This document shows, piece after piece, positions 38,177-48,400 of a stretch of 64,000 nucleotides of DNA (position 1 is its first letter; the number at the start of each line of letters is the position of its first letter). A model generated the notes under the pieces. That model saw only the letters and a list, made by a program, of their open reading frames with translations. It was not told the origin of the DNA and made no database searches. Made by a program: the position numbers and the translations under genes. The stretch comes from Zhengitettix transpicula (Eukaryota > Arthropoda > Insecta > Orthoptera > Tetrigidae): assembly GCA_037074705.1 (NCBI GenBank), contig CM073595.1, positions 67,012,139 to 67,076,138 of the forward strand, in the 5' to 3' direction.

Positions 38177-38675
38177 TTAATGACAATATCCTTCCATGAA
38201 CTTCAGAACCTTCCTTATGGCGTCCTCGGATGAGCAGAAATCTGCGATGGAGTAGCAGGCTATTGTGGCTTCCCTTTTCTTCTTGAAGATTCGACAATCT
38301 AAGGTGATGTTACGATGATTGCATACGGACAGCTTGACTGAGGAGATCTGGAGAACATATAAGAGTGCATTCATCTAAACCTGCTGATAAATAGCAAATT
38401 TCTTGGAAAGGAGGATGTCATTGCAGGTTTCCTTTTCCCTGAGAAATATGCCGAGTTTCTATGACATTGCAGCTGCAGATTATTCAAGTTTTTCCAACAA
38501 TCCCTCACTGAAATGTGTTAATTTTCCGACGTCTTCCGCTGTATCTCGACAACTTTACGAGTCTTTCTCGTTAATCGCACTCATCGCAATAACTTGCCTT
38601 CCTTCGTGTACGTTCTTGCAAACACCATCCTTTTTTTCAAAGATCAATATGCCAAATCATTGGATTTGGTTCTGC
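38177..38675 (-). pseudogene. Unidentified decayed gene
   Basis: One minus-strand frame stays protein-like for about 165 codons with only a few stops. From the 5' side: FEKKDGVCKNVHEGRQVIAM, a stop, then RDTAEDVGKLTHFSEGLLEK, a stop, SAAAMS, a stop, REKETCNDILLSKKFAIYQQ, a stop. The last stretch of 65 codons (from ATG at 38374) ends KVLKFMEGYCH at TAA 38177. Few in-frame stops combined with coherent composition suggest a pseudogene or domesticated element relic rather than noise. I recognise no family. The final 65-codon frame could still be an intact terminal exon (acceptor-like TTTATCAGCAG lies just upstream). Confidence 0.4.
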
Positions 38676-38679
38676 TATT

Positions 38680-39285
38680 ATTTTCAATATTTCCTGTGAT
38701 CAAATGCAAGGAATTCCATGTTGTTCTTGTGAGCTGGTTGACGTTGGTACCTGGGTACGTTACTAATTGCTCAGAAAATTGTGCCAGGTACACTGGAGAA
38801 CACTTGTTCGTGGGGAGAGATTTTGCTTTACATACATTAAATTTCCTCATCGAAAAAAAAAATGAAGCACAAATAATTGGCATTTCGTATCTGTAACACT
38901 TCGGCGATTCCTCAGGTGTCACATAATAGTCCCAAAAAATTCCGAAGAGTTCAAGTCATCAGTAAAACTAGATCCTCAGCTTTCTCGACGTCTCTGTATG
39001 TATTACCAACTTCACGATTCCGGCAAAACAAAATTACTCTAGACGCTTTTTAATTTTTTTTAAACCACAAACTTAATATAGGCATGGTTTTTAATTACTT
39101 TCACAGTACGAAATTCACATTTATGAATTAAATTAATATGAAAGTTTTTCGCTCAAGTTGAACTGTAGTTCAGCATAGGACTTTTATACCTATCTTTGGG
39201 TTGATAATACAGAGACCACAAGAAGGCTGTGGGTCTGGTTTTACTGATATCTTAAACTCTATGATTTTTTAAGTGTGCGTGTCTG
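38680..39285. other. Intergenic, no gene seen
   Basis: Overlapping frames on both strands near 38.6-38.9 kb have no recognisable domain. Part of the minus-strand frame could extend the decayed gene at 38177-38675 through a frameshift. Confidence 0.4.
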
Positions 39286-39289
39286 TACC

Positions 39290-39790
39290 GGTTTTTGGGC
39301 TCGTTGTACTATCACGAGACACCTGAGGAACCCTCGGCTCCAAACTAACATGGTCCCTTCACACTTCCCACCTTAAAAAAAAATAATACTCAACCGATTC
39401 CACAAACTAAAACCATTACTGAACCCGAAATCACCCTTATCCCTCTCAACAACAAAATCTGCTTTACACATCCCTCATCAATCCCCTCTGGTTTTACGCC
39501 CGTTACATCTGTGCTTCGGCCGCTACCACCCACATAAATAAAATCCGAATATCCCAAAACAAAATCCTCCGCTTTATGACTAACTGTCTTTGGTACGTTA
39601 CTAACACTTGAATACACAGTGACCTAAACATTCCCTAAATCAACCCAAAAAAACCATAATTAATACCAGTCTAATCCAACGTAATACGAATCTCCACCAC
39701 TTCAAACCCATTAACTCTGCTACAGAATCCCGCCCTCAGAAGGTTAAAAAGAAAAAGGCAAATTAAGCTGGCAACAACTTCGATATATAT
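39290..39790 (+). mobile_element. Jockey-type LINE, C-terminal fragment
   Basis: Frames broken by frameshifts carry the LINE C-terminal signature: TWSLHTSHLKK, then a stretch equivalent to NKILRF followed by MTNCLWYVTNT, and finally a basic end (RRLKRKRQIKLATT). The same stretch recurs at 59.5-60.0 kb, so both belong to one family. It is 5'-truncated and dead. Confidence 0.75.
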
Positions 39791-39794
39791 TTAT

Positions 39795-40895
39795 ATTTAA
39801 TTTTCATTGATGAATTTAATCTTTCGTTTTAGTCATTGAGAATTTTTTTGCCCGTTTGTAAAATAGGTAATGCTGTTATTCATGTTTCAGCGCTATGAAA
39901 CTGTATGTACGAATGGAATTCAATGAATGGGTTTTTCGTCTGATTTTCAAGATTTACTGTATACCAAAGTGACATCACGAGAGGAGTGGGTGAATTCCTA
40001 ATCTGATGACAATTAAGAGCTCTTTATTTAACTTATTGCAGTGGGGGATTAAAAGTAAAAAATAAAATCTCTGAACGTTAGATTACGTGAAATTACTTTG
40101 TGTTTGGTATCTGGATCATTATTTTTCTATTTTACTGATGCTCTACGAAACAATTCTCTTCCGTTGATGTGATACATTTGTTTTTTGGTCAGTCAGAGGA
40201 TGCACGATATCCAATTAGTTTTTGTGGATAGAAAGTATTTGGTTGCTGAATTTATCATAGTCCCTTTCTAGAAATTTTGTGAACCAAGTAGGTCCGCTGT
40301 TGTAAGACTACGTAGACTTGCTGCGGTTAAGGTAAATGCTTCGCCATGAAACCGAACTCTTTTCTTTTCCTTTTACAAACAAATATTTTCTTTATCACTT
40401 TCGTCATCCTTTTACAATTTCAAGATTCTATTAATTTTCCTGTCTGCATTCCGTCCACTTTTTCCATTCAGAAAATTGAAAATGTGATCAATATCTTTAT
40501 TATCTTCAAATCCGAGTTGGACAGCACATATCCGCGAATCCCGATATGTACTAGCATTCTATCGAAACTGAAGGCGATGGATGCAACTACAGTAGTCAAT
40601 CGTGGAAAATAAAACCCGATCTACCACGTACCAGAAAACAATTCAAGATTTCAGCAAGGACTTCACGACCATATCTGATCAGGAACGATCCAAGTGTGGG
40701 CCTTATCAGTCGCAACAGCTAAACACGAAACAAAAATGGCGCATGATTCTCGTGCGTGTTGCATGTTTCGGGGAACGCTGTTGAAAGTTTTGTTTTACGT
40801 AACGTTACTGAGAATCACATAGTGCATTTGGGTCAACATCCTGGACATGAAATGTCAGCTCCTTACATTTCTTCAAGTTAGAAAAGAAAAAGAAT
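39795..40895. other. Intergenic, no gene seen
   Basis: No recognisable feature. Confidence 0.5.
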
Positions 40896-41288
40896 GTTGA
40901 GATAAGTTAATTGATAAATTGTTCAGGTGTGGAGTGAGAGGAAGAGCTTTGAGTTGGATAAAACATTACTTAATGAATAGAAAACTACGTTGAAATTAAT
41001 TGAGCATGTTCTGAACATAAATAAGTTGATTTCTGGCTGCTTCAAGGCACTGTTATTCATTTTGTACATTAATGAATTACCAAAAGTAGTGAAAAAAGTA
41101 AAAATTCATCTTTTTTCTTATGACACCCTGATTTTCTTATCTGGTAAAAATTGTAAAGACATTGAATATAAAAATTATGTTTAACTTGCAAATATTATAA
41201 ATTGGTTATGTGTCAATAAGTTAAGTTTGAATACTAAGAAAACCAAATGTATGTGAATAGAGAATAAATGATACTATAGTTGTAGGAG

Positions 41289-41299
41289 ATGAGGTGATA
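41289..41299. repeat. Target-site duplication, left
   Basis: ATGAGGTGATA, identical to 41757-41767, flanking the retroposed element. Confidence 0.9.
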
Positions 41300-41756
41300 T
41301 TTTTTTTTTAGGGCAACAGGCTACATGAGGGTAATCCACTTTGGGCAACTCCCCTTTAATAGCATAGGAAGGGATTTCAAAAGGGGGGATGCGGAAGGGT
41401 AGAGGAAGGTAGCCAAGGGTTACTAGAGCCCTCGGGCTATAGTTTAAGGATCCTACCCGGCATTCGCCTAAAGAAATGCAGGAAAAATCCTAGAAAAACC
41501 TGCATCAGGTAGGTCGGGCATTGGGTACTTGTCCCACGATAGCGGGAGAGGAGTTTGCTGTGAGGATGCATCATTCCCTTCTCCGTGCCTCGACCCGTTT
41601 AGGAGGCAGCTGGCCGACTATTCCAATGGGAATAGCGGACAACTCTTACCGTATGCCCAAGGTCTGTGACTCCGGAACATACACCTCTCAAAAGAGGCCG
41701 AGGTGCCTCGGCTTGTGGGAACCTTGGTTCAAAAACGGAGAGGAAGCTCCCTCAAA
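41300..41756 (-). mobile_element. Retroposed ~450-bp element (copy 2) with TSD
   Basis: A 457-bp element lies between perfect 11-bp direct repeats (41289-41299 and 41757-41767). On the plus strand it begins with ten T, so the element reads on the minus strand and ends in poly(A), the hallmark of target-primed retrotransposition. Its body is homologous to copy 1 at 14.0-14.5 kb. It includes a GCAGG/CCTGC hairpin and 'atgccgggtaggatcctta', resembling the 3' end of some arthropod LINEs and their SINEs. No ORF or clear tRNA head is visible, so it may be a SINE with an unrecognised head or a LINE 3' fragment. Confidence 0.85.
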
Positions 41757-41767
41757 ATGAGGTGATA
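41757..41767. repeat. Target-site duplication, right
   Basis: ATGAGGTGATA, partner of 41289-41299. Confidence 0.9.
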
Positions 41768-42159
41768 CAGTGGGTTACCTGGGATACCTGTGAGTTATTA
41801 TTGACTGTGAGCTAAAATTCAATAAATACGCAGAAAATGTTGAAAAGAAATAGGCAAAAAAAAATATAGTAGTCTGTAGGTTAAGAAATATTTCGTACCT
41901 TAAAGCTAAAAAACAGGTATTTACTTCAATAGTAGTTCCTCATATACGCTATTGTAATTCATTATTGTAATAATGCTATTAGTAAATTAGACGTAATATG
42001 GAAAAGAGGATTAAGAGAAATCTTGAATGAAAATAAATATCGTAAGACTCAGAATATGTTAAATAAATTAGAATTGTTAAATGTTATGGACCAAATTTTG
42101 TATGATGTGATAATTTTTATTTATAGATTAGATACGGAGCAGTTACCCAAGTATTTAAA

Positions 42160-42975
42160 TCTCTCTAAATCTAAAAATGAACGTCTGCCTGTCTGCATGT
42201 CCCCTATAAGCTCCTAAACCATTCATCCAAAAGCGATGAAACTTTGATGAGTTGTGCGCACACCCGTGTCGGGTTTTCGAAACGTTGGAAACTATCAAGG
42301 GGGTGAAATTTAAGAACATGCTAAAACGACCGATATTAGCGTCGCTTAATTATTTTCAGGCGTCGATGTGATTAATAGTTTCTATCCGGAGTTTTTAGTA
42401 TATAATTTCAGCCCCTAAAAGCACAAATAATGGGAGGTGGTGGAGGGGCGTTACATAAAAATAATGCGAAAAAACTGAGATTGGTGTCAAATCCAGGGTT
42501 ATAGAATTCAATAAGTTTAATTCTGGCATTTACGGTACTGGTTAAGACGTTCAACCCGTAGGAGTGCGGGTATAAGGGGCTGAAACAAATTTCCGTATGA
42601 ATGCGTAGACCAATTTCTACCAAACTTTATACACATGTTACTTACGATCCAGGAACAAACACTGATGGACTAAGACACGCAGGGGTGGGAGTGAAATTTA
42701 GAAACATTGGTAAATGGCCATTATTAGCGTCGAATGAAACGGTTTTCGGAGTTGTAAATTTGATAGTGTCGTATTAGAATTTTTAAGTGTATATTTTCAA
42801 CTCCAAATGGTAAAAGAGGGAAGCACCCTGTGGTAGTGGTGGAAGGGAGTTACATAAAAATTATTGCAAGAAAACCGAGATTAGTGTGTTGTAAGAGTGG
42901 ATGAGTTTAATTCTCGCATTACACATGGTTGTAAATAAATACCCGAAATGGTTGTAAATAAATACAGGAAAATGG
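42160..42975 (+). mobile_element. Helitron-like repeat, copy i
   Basis: The left end is A|TCTCTCTAAATCTAAAAATG, the A|TC junction expected for Helitron insertion, directly within the LINE sequence. It shows two successive 'ggtggaggggcgttacataa'-type blocks about 420 bases apart, and a 'aaatggttgtaaataaatac' unit repeated twice near 42937-42980. No terminal hairpin was found, so the 3' end is lost or altered. Confidence 0.55.
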
Positions 42976-42984
42976 TGGGATCAA

Positions 42985-44385
42985 GCACATTCACCCTCCC
43001 CCCTCCCCCTTACACACGCGCTCAACGCACAATCACATAAAAAACAGAAATTATCTGAATTAAACCGAGAAAAAATCATAAAAAGTGAAAAAGCATGAAA
43101 AATCCAACGTTGTCCACTGTAAGAAAATACGGTTCTTGAGGGAAAAGTATGGGGGGTCTGTACAGAAATAGCCGATTGAGGTTTTCAAAAAATCAGTTGA
43201 TTAAAGGGTCATTATGAACTGTAAAACTGTAGCATGTGGTACAAATGGAACCACCGTCGAGTATATGTTGTATGTTTTAAATGGACTTCTACCAGTCATA
43301 GGTCCAATTGTATGATACCAGTAAGTTATATCATTCCTCTTATGCACATTATAAATAAAGTAGGGAATCGAGTGTCGCCACTTCCTATTTTTCCCAGCTA
43401 TGAGTATCTTATGCAGATAAGACAACAGATCTTTGTTCTCCCTTGTTCGAACATTCGGGAAACAAAATGGAAGACTGTGTAACTGTCGGACTCATTGACG
43501 TTGGCACGTAGTAGATTGTATCCCAGACACTTAACCTACAGTTGTCTCCCTTTATGACCAACATCCCACCGCAGACCTTGTCTTTTCCTGGTTCTAGATC
43601 ATTTCCTTCCTGTTTCAGATTCTAGCAACGAGGACTTTGACATGTGCATTGCTCTAATCGAGGGATACGTCTGATGAAGTTTCGTCGAGAGCACGGAAAT
43701 AGAGTTACTAATTTGCAGATTACATAACGTCATTTCCCGAGTCTACTGATCTCGATCATTATGGGGTAATAATCTAAATCCAAGCGCTTCATTAAGTGAA
43801 ATTTCGCTGGAGTTACGTGTTTTGGAGGATAGAAAACAAGAAAATTGGCAAACGAAACGTTCGGGTCAAAAATTGGGAACGAAGAAGGCAGAATTTAAGA
43901 AGGATATGTTAGAACATTAAAAAGAAAATGTTCGTCTTCGGTAGTACAAGCGTGGACTAGCTTGGTTCAGCCCATCTCAGCTTTTCAGAAGGTACAAGTG
44001 GGTGGTTTCAATTCCACACTCATCTAAGCAAGTATATGGCAACAGCAACGATTCTGTGCCTTAAAACACAAATCATTCTACTACGGAGACAATTTTCAAA
44101 ACAACGAATCTCGTTTTTCAATTTTATTTCCATCAGATCATGTTTGTTTACGAAAACTGGTCACGTCAAACCGTGTTTAAATACGATACGAATTAAAGCA
44201 TTTTATAAGAAACTCCAATTTATGGATTGTTTGGGGAATAAAATCAAAATTGGCAAATAAATTCCTTTAAAATTTAACCTTACTTACTGTCGACGGCATG
44301 TAATTAATCTAAATTTCTTCCACACGTTTACAAGTCGGTATAGTTTAAAACGGGCGTAGTTCCTTATATTAAATTATATTATATA
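42985..44385. other. Intergenic; one acceptor-like site
   Basis: No gene called. A good acceptor (TTCCTTCCTGTTTCAG ending near 43619) is followed by an open stretch reading SSNEDFDMCIALIEGYV and a stop. It could be a tiny terminal exon, but there is no partner. Confidence 0.4.
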
Positions 44386-44390
44386 TTAAA

Positions 44391-44444
44391 CCTTTTAAGA
44401 TTTAATATTATATGTTTCAAAATCATAATATATATCTTAAAAGG
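44391..44444. repeat. Long inverted repeat (hairpin)
   Basis: CCTTTTAAGAT at 44391-44401 pairs perfectly with ATCTTAAAAGG at 44434-44444. The inner AT-rich sequence extends pairing to about 20 bp per arm around a TTTCAAAAT loop. It lies about 0.85 kb upstream of the Notch-like start codon. It may be a small inverted-repeat element or an unrelated palindrome. Confidence 0.7.
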
Positions 44445-44691
44445 AATCTTGAAAAAGGCCTTCAAATTATATATACAAAATTTCAAATATATGGTTCATT
44501 AGTAGTTATATTTTAATCAGATTACCTAACTAAATTAATTCTAACAATCATTCATCGTTATGCAAGAGTGACTTTCTGCAATTTAAATGCAACCATAACA
44601 TATTTTCATGGATAGCATATTCGTGAACATGAAATCTAATGTTCTAAACGAACCGCAACAATAACGTACGTGGATGACATATGCAAACATG

Positions 44692-44699
44692 TATATAAG
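44692..44699 (+). promoter_or_regulatory. Possible TATA box upstream of the Notch-like gene
   Basis: TATATAAG, preceded by ATGCAAAC. A second TATA-like word, CTATAAG, lies near 44878 with a CCAAT-type box (ATTGG, 44831) upstream. Either could serve the gene whose start codon is at 45290. In an AT-rich genome such words are common, so this is only suggestive. Confidence 0.25.
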
Positions 44700-45037
44700 C
44701 GTATCGATGTTGATTCTGTTTTCTTTTTGTTAGTTAGTTGAGCATAAGAATAAGAATAATCGGTCAGTTCGGTTTTCTTATACAAACTGTAGGTCTTTTT
44801 AGCAATATTGAATGTGAATGAACTTCTCCTATTGGTCCTAGACTAGTTTGCAGCGTTACATTCCAGCGCCTCCGCTCTATAAGTTAGATATGAAGCTTAA
44901 TAGTTTCAGGTTATAAAACATAGGCAAATATGTGCCTTCGCAGAGTCAAAATTTTAATAATATTACATAGGTGTATATTGGTCGTTTCGATTGAGAGGTT
45001 TGGGTCAGTAAATGCAAATATTCACACAGTAGCAAAC

Positions 45038-45046
45038 TTTCCCACA
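45038..45046 (-). promoter_or_regulatory. CSL/Su(H)-type site near the presumed promoter
   Basis: TTTCCCACA, the reverse complement of TGTGGGAAA, fits the degenerate consensus YGTGRGAAM. It sits just upstream of a GC-rich stretch that precedes exon 1. A few such matches per 64 kb are expected by chance. Confidence 0.3.
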
Positions 45047-45289
45047 GTACGGCGCGCGCACTGATATCTACCCTCTCCGGGCTGGGACTATTTCCTCGGG
45101 AGCCGAGCGAACAATAGCACTCAGAGTAGAGCGAGACGCGGTTATGAAATGTTGTACGACGTACTTATAGAAGCGGTTTCTCGGTAATGGACACATGTAA
45201 GATACGTGCGAGAAATTTGTGTGCTCATATGGAGGATATGTGACCGTGTGTTGGCTAATGTGTGCTACATGAGGATATTCCGCTTCGAC

Positions 45290-45368
45290 ATGTGGCGGCA
45301 CAGTGAGGATTATTATATTTTGGCGACTCTGCTGCTCGTATCTACTCTTGGTATTTCAACCGTAACAG
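45290..45368 (+). CDS. Notch: Notch, exon 1 (signal peptide)
   Basis: The coding part of the first exon gives MWRHSEDYYILATLLLVSTL followed by GISTVT and the first base of a Gly codon. It is a signal peptide with a short polar start and a hydrophobic core (ILATLLLVSTLGI), so the protein enters the secretory pathway. The exon ends ACAG|GTAATA in phase 1, which joins exactly to the phase-1 acceptor of the EGF exon at 53275. The chosen ATG has G at -3. An in-frame ATG at 45269 has a poorer context and would put charged residues before the signal. Several short upstream ATG frames precede it. Notch is the single-pass receptor of the Notch pathway, activated by Delta/Serrate ligands. The rest of the gene lies beyond this window. 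Confidence 0.75.
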
Positions 45369-46559
45369 GTAATATTTGTCAATTATTAATTTATCTGTGT
45401 TTGTCTGTATTGTAAGTTTAAAGATTTTAGTTTTCCGATTGTTTTTAAACGCCGCCGTCAACAGGTGGTCGACCGGAGTAACGTCTGCCGTTGGCCAGTG
45501 TGTCGTTAATTATTACCCATATTCGTGTGCTGAGCTTCTAAACTCAATTTAAATAGCTGACAATATTCCAGTTACTATTTGTGACTATTACGCCAAAGAA
45601 ACTGTAATTAATAATCGGAGTTCCGACTGTTTAATAGTTATGTACATGTGATTATCTATCAATACAGAATATTATTATCTGGAATAATTTACTATAAGAT
45701 TATTTGATAAAGTGTTGTTATCGACATTTAATTACTCCGTAAGCCGGTGCTGTTGTCGCATCTGAACATAAACGATCTCATTGTTCGCTACAACTGTATC
45801 TTTCATTGCGGAACTGCATATGTAGATGTAGATGTAGCCAGCAGGTTTCTCAGGCTTTCTCTTCACCGGATCTGGCGAGTGGTTTAGGTTAGGCGTGCTC
45901 TTTGTGTGAGTCCTTGCTTGAAAATTCCCTACATCAACAGGTAGCCGCTAGCTAGAATTATTATTTAGTCCTCAGAAACGTTGATAACTGTTCAGTGCTT
46001 TTCGATCAAGACAACGCACTTTTTCAGTGTTTCATCGCAGATGACAAATTCTCTTTCCTTGGAAGTTTTCTTACTATTTGACTGTTTACAATATTTCTTT
46101 GTCAGCCCACGGTCACTTATTCCGCTGTTTTAATTTACTGGCAAGAGATGAGGTTATTTAATTGATCAGTAGTAATATATATTCCTTGGACGAGGTGTTT
46201 AAATACTGATATAAAATCCAATTGTTGTTATGAGCAGTCAATGTCTGCAATTATTTAACCGCTTGTTATAAATGCTAAAATAATTTTTTATGGGCTGCCG
46301 ATAGTCAATTATCTTGTTTTAGCTTTAATTCTTCAGTATAGATTCCTTGTTGTTTGCAAAGTATCTGACATATTTTGATCTTGTCAAAGATACTTTATTT
46401 CACTTGCATGGTAAATTACTACAATTCAATAACAGCTCAAATAACAATTTAACTTAGTGGAAATGCTTCCTTAAGTTGCTTTGTCATTGTAGGTATCTCT
46501 TATTGACTTCAATATCGTTTTATTTCGGATGTGTTACATTATAAAGGATTTAAGTTGCA

Positions 46560-48400
46560 TACCCTGCCTGTGTTCCGCTTTCCGTGCACGCTTGTAGACT
46601 CCATTTTGTTTATGCGGGCAATTTGGCGTGTTTTTTTTTGTTGGTTAGACCGTCCTAAAGGTCGTTGATCGCTTTGTCTTTGAACTGGAAAATATGTCTG
46701 TATTTAACGGAACTTTCTCTTGACACCACCTGTCACGTTTAATTTCTGTAGCAAACGGCGTGAAGGGAGCGTCCATCTTGTTGATGGCTGCAGCTACCTG
46801 TGGCTTCACGTCGTTCGCGGGGTTTTGCATATATTATCGAGGGAGTCGTCTAGAGAAGGCAATGTGGGTAAAGGAAGAATTATAACCACACGCAAAGATA
46901 TTTTTTTTCTGTGTACGGGGAAAGATGGAACGGAAAGAAATTTGAGCCAAGACCGCTTCCGGCACGTTTCCCTGACATGCTCTAATGATGACGAGTGAAT
47001 GTTCTATCAGTAGAATGTTTACAGCCATTTTAACTGGATTCGTTCTACGGTTAAGAGAGTGACGGGGAAATGAAAATTCTACTATTTTCTTTGTACCGTG
47101 GAGAATTCGTGTCAGTTCCGCGCCGTCATTTGAGAGGTTCTCGGGATCGTTTTCCATGTATATTTGTGTTGATTATGCAGACTGTACGAGAACAGCCCGT
47201 ATTTTCCAATTATAAAGCGGGTACATTGAGACGACGGAAGCAGTATGTAAAGTGATCGCCTCTTTTGAGTTCCCATCCGTGCGATGTGTACTTGGGTCTG
47301 GTTTCTGTGGCTAACCAACTGAAAGAGGACTCCATCTCACGGGGAAGTGTTTCAGCGTCATTGTTCTGAGTGAGTGTGGTACTTGCGCAAGGCTCGCAGG
47401 TTTCGATGGCATCTGCAGGAGAGTGGAACTAGTCGGGGTCAAGCTTTCAGTCACGCCCTCGACTCTGAACCAATTATGCGCGGTGTTCCTGCAATTTCAG
47501 AACACACAACGCCCAGGCCTGAGAATATCCCCGCGCGGGTTTCTCTTCGTGACCGTCTGCATCACCGCCTTCTAGTGACCTATCTTCACGTGGCTGTCGA
47601 ATTTGGGGACTTGTAGGGACTGCGTACAAATGCTAACAAGTGTGATGGGGATCTTGCACCGATTCCAGAAAGAACGTCGACGGCGATTCTGGGGATTACC
47701 AGTAACCACTTTTCTTTTCCCACAGACATCTGAATGACGTATAATTATTATTCTGCTCTTGAATAGTGCAAGACGATTCCTTATTTCAGTTGTAATGTTT
47801 TCTTAGATTTACTTTTTGGCTCTGTATCTTACGGTCTGCTACGTGGATTGACTTATACGTGTTCTACGTGCACTTGATATTCACGTTCTCCGCAGAAGCT
47901 GGACGTGGTTCCAAGTTTGAGGCAGATAGGGGACTCCTTAAGTCGGTCACGAAGGGGAAGGACTGCGAGTGGTTTGGTAGCGGACCGATAACGGGCAGGA
48001 AGCTGTGGTCGCTATCGTCTCGGCGAGTCACTCGTGATTTATCTCGTTTAAAGCGACGGTTGGCAGCCGTGGCGTTGGCAGGGTGGCGCAGCTGCTGCTT
48101 TTGTCCGCGACACCCCTCTCTCTACTCCGCGTCCACGCTCAGCACTCTACGGTCTACGCTATACACTGCGCTGCGCTGCGCTGCGGGAGACGTGGCAACA
48201 CGGCGAAAACCTGGCCGGGCCTGATTACATTCCGCAGAACCTGCAATCACGGACCAGGACCGGGATAAGAATTCGCCCGGGGATGTTCCCAGGGACACGC
48301 GGTTGCTTTGGTTCCAAGTCGATGCCTCGACTAAACAGGGGGCACACTTCCGCAGCGCCGGCGATAACGCAGCTGTATTCCATTCTCTCTACTTCCTTCC
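46560..48400. other. CpG/GC-richer block in intron 1
   Basis: Compared with the AT-rich surroundings this stretch is rich in G+C and CpG. It includes a CTGCG repeat (four units near 48168-48187) and long open frames, the longest being 121 codons at 47859-48224. No domain was recognised. It may be an intronic enhancer or alternative promoter region. Confidence 0.45.

Larger units (their letters stand above)
40900..42159 (+). mobile_element. Jockey/CR1-type LINE RT fragment, interrupted
   Basis: Recognisable segments in order are FRCGVRGRALSWIKHYLMN (RT palm), then LLFILYINELPKVVKKVKIH followed by LFSYDTLIFLSGKN. The last is the catalytic region, in which the usual ADD is SYD, so the active site is destroyed. 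Next come NWLCVNKLSLNTKKTKCM and, after the inserted element, VVPHIRYCNS and NKLELLNVMDQILYDVIIFI with FIYRLDTEQLPKYL. Two younger elements interrupt or abut it: a retroposed element (41300-41756) and a Helitron-like copy starting at 42160. Confidence 0.8.

Noticed and set aside
43671..43700. CTGATGA followed by TTTCGTCGAGAG as a hammerhead
   Set aside because: The second core reads GAGA instead of GAAA and the helices do not form convincingly.
45206..45289. Upstream extension of the exon 1 frame
   Set aside because: The extended frame starts with GTG, not ATG. The in-frame ATG at 45269 has a weaker context and makes a worse signal peptide than 45290.
47859..48224. 121-codon frame as a gene
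   Set aside because: It lies in a GC-rich intronic block, has no recognisable domain, and has low-complexity composition rich in Arg, Ser and Ala.
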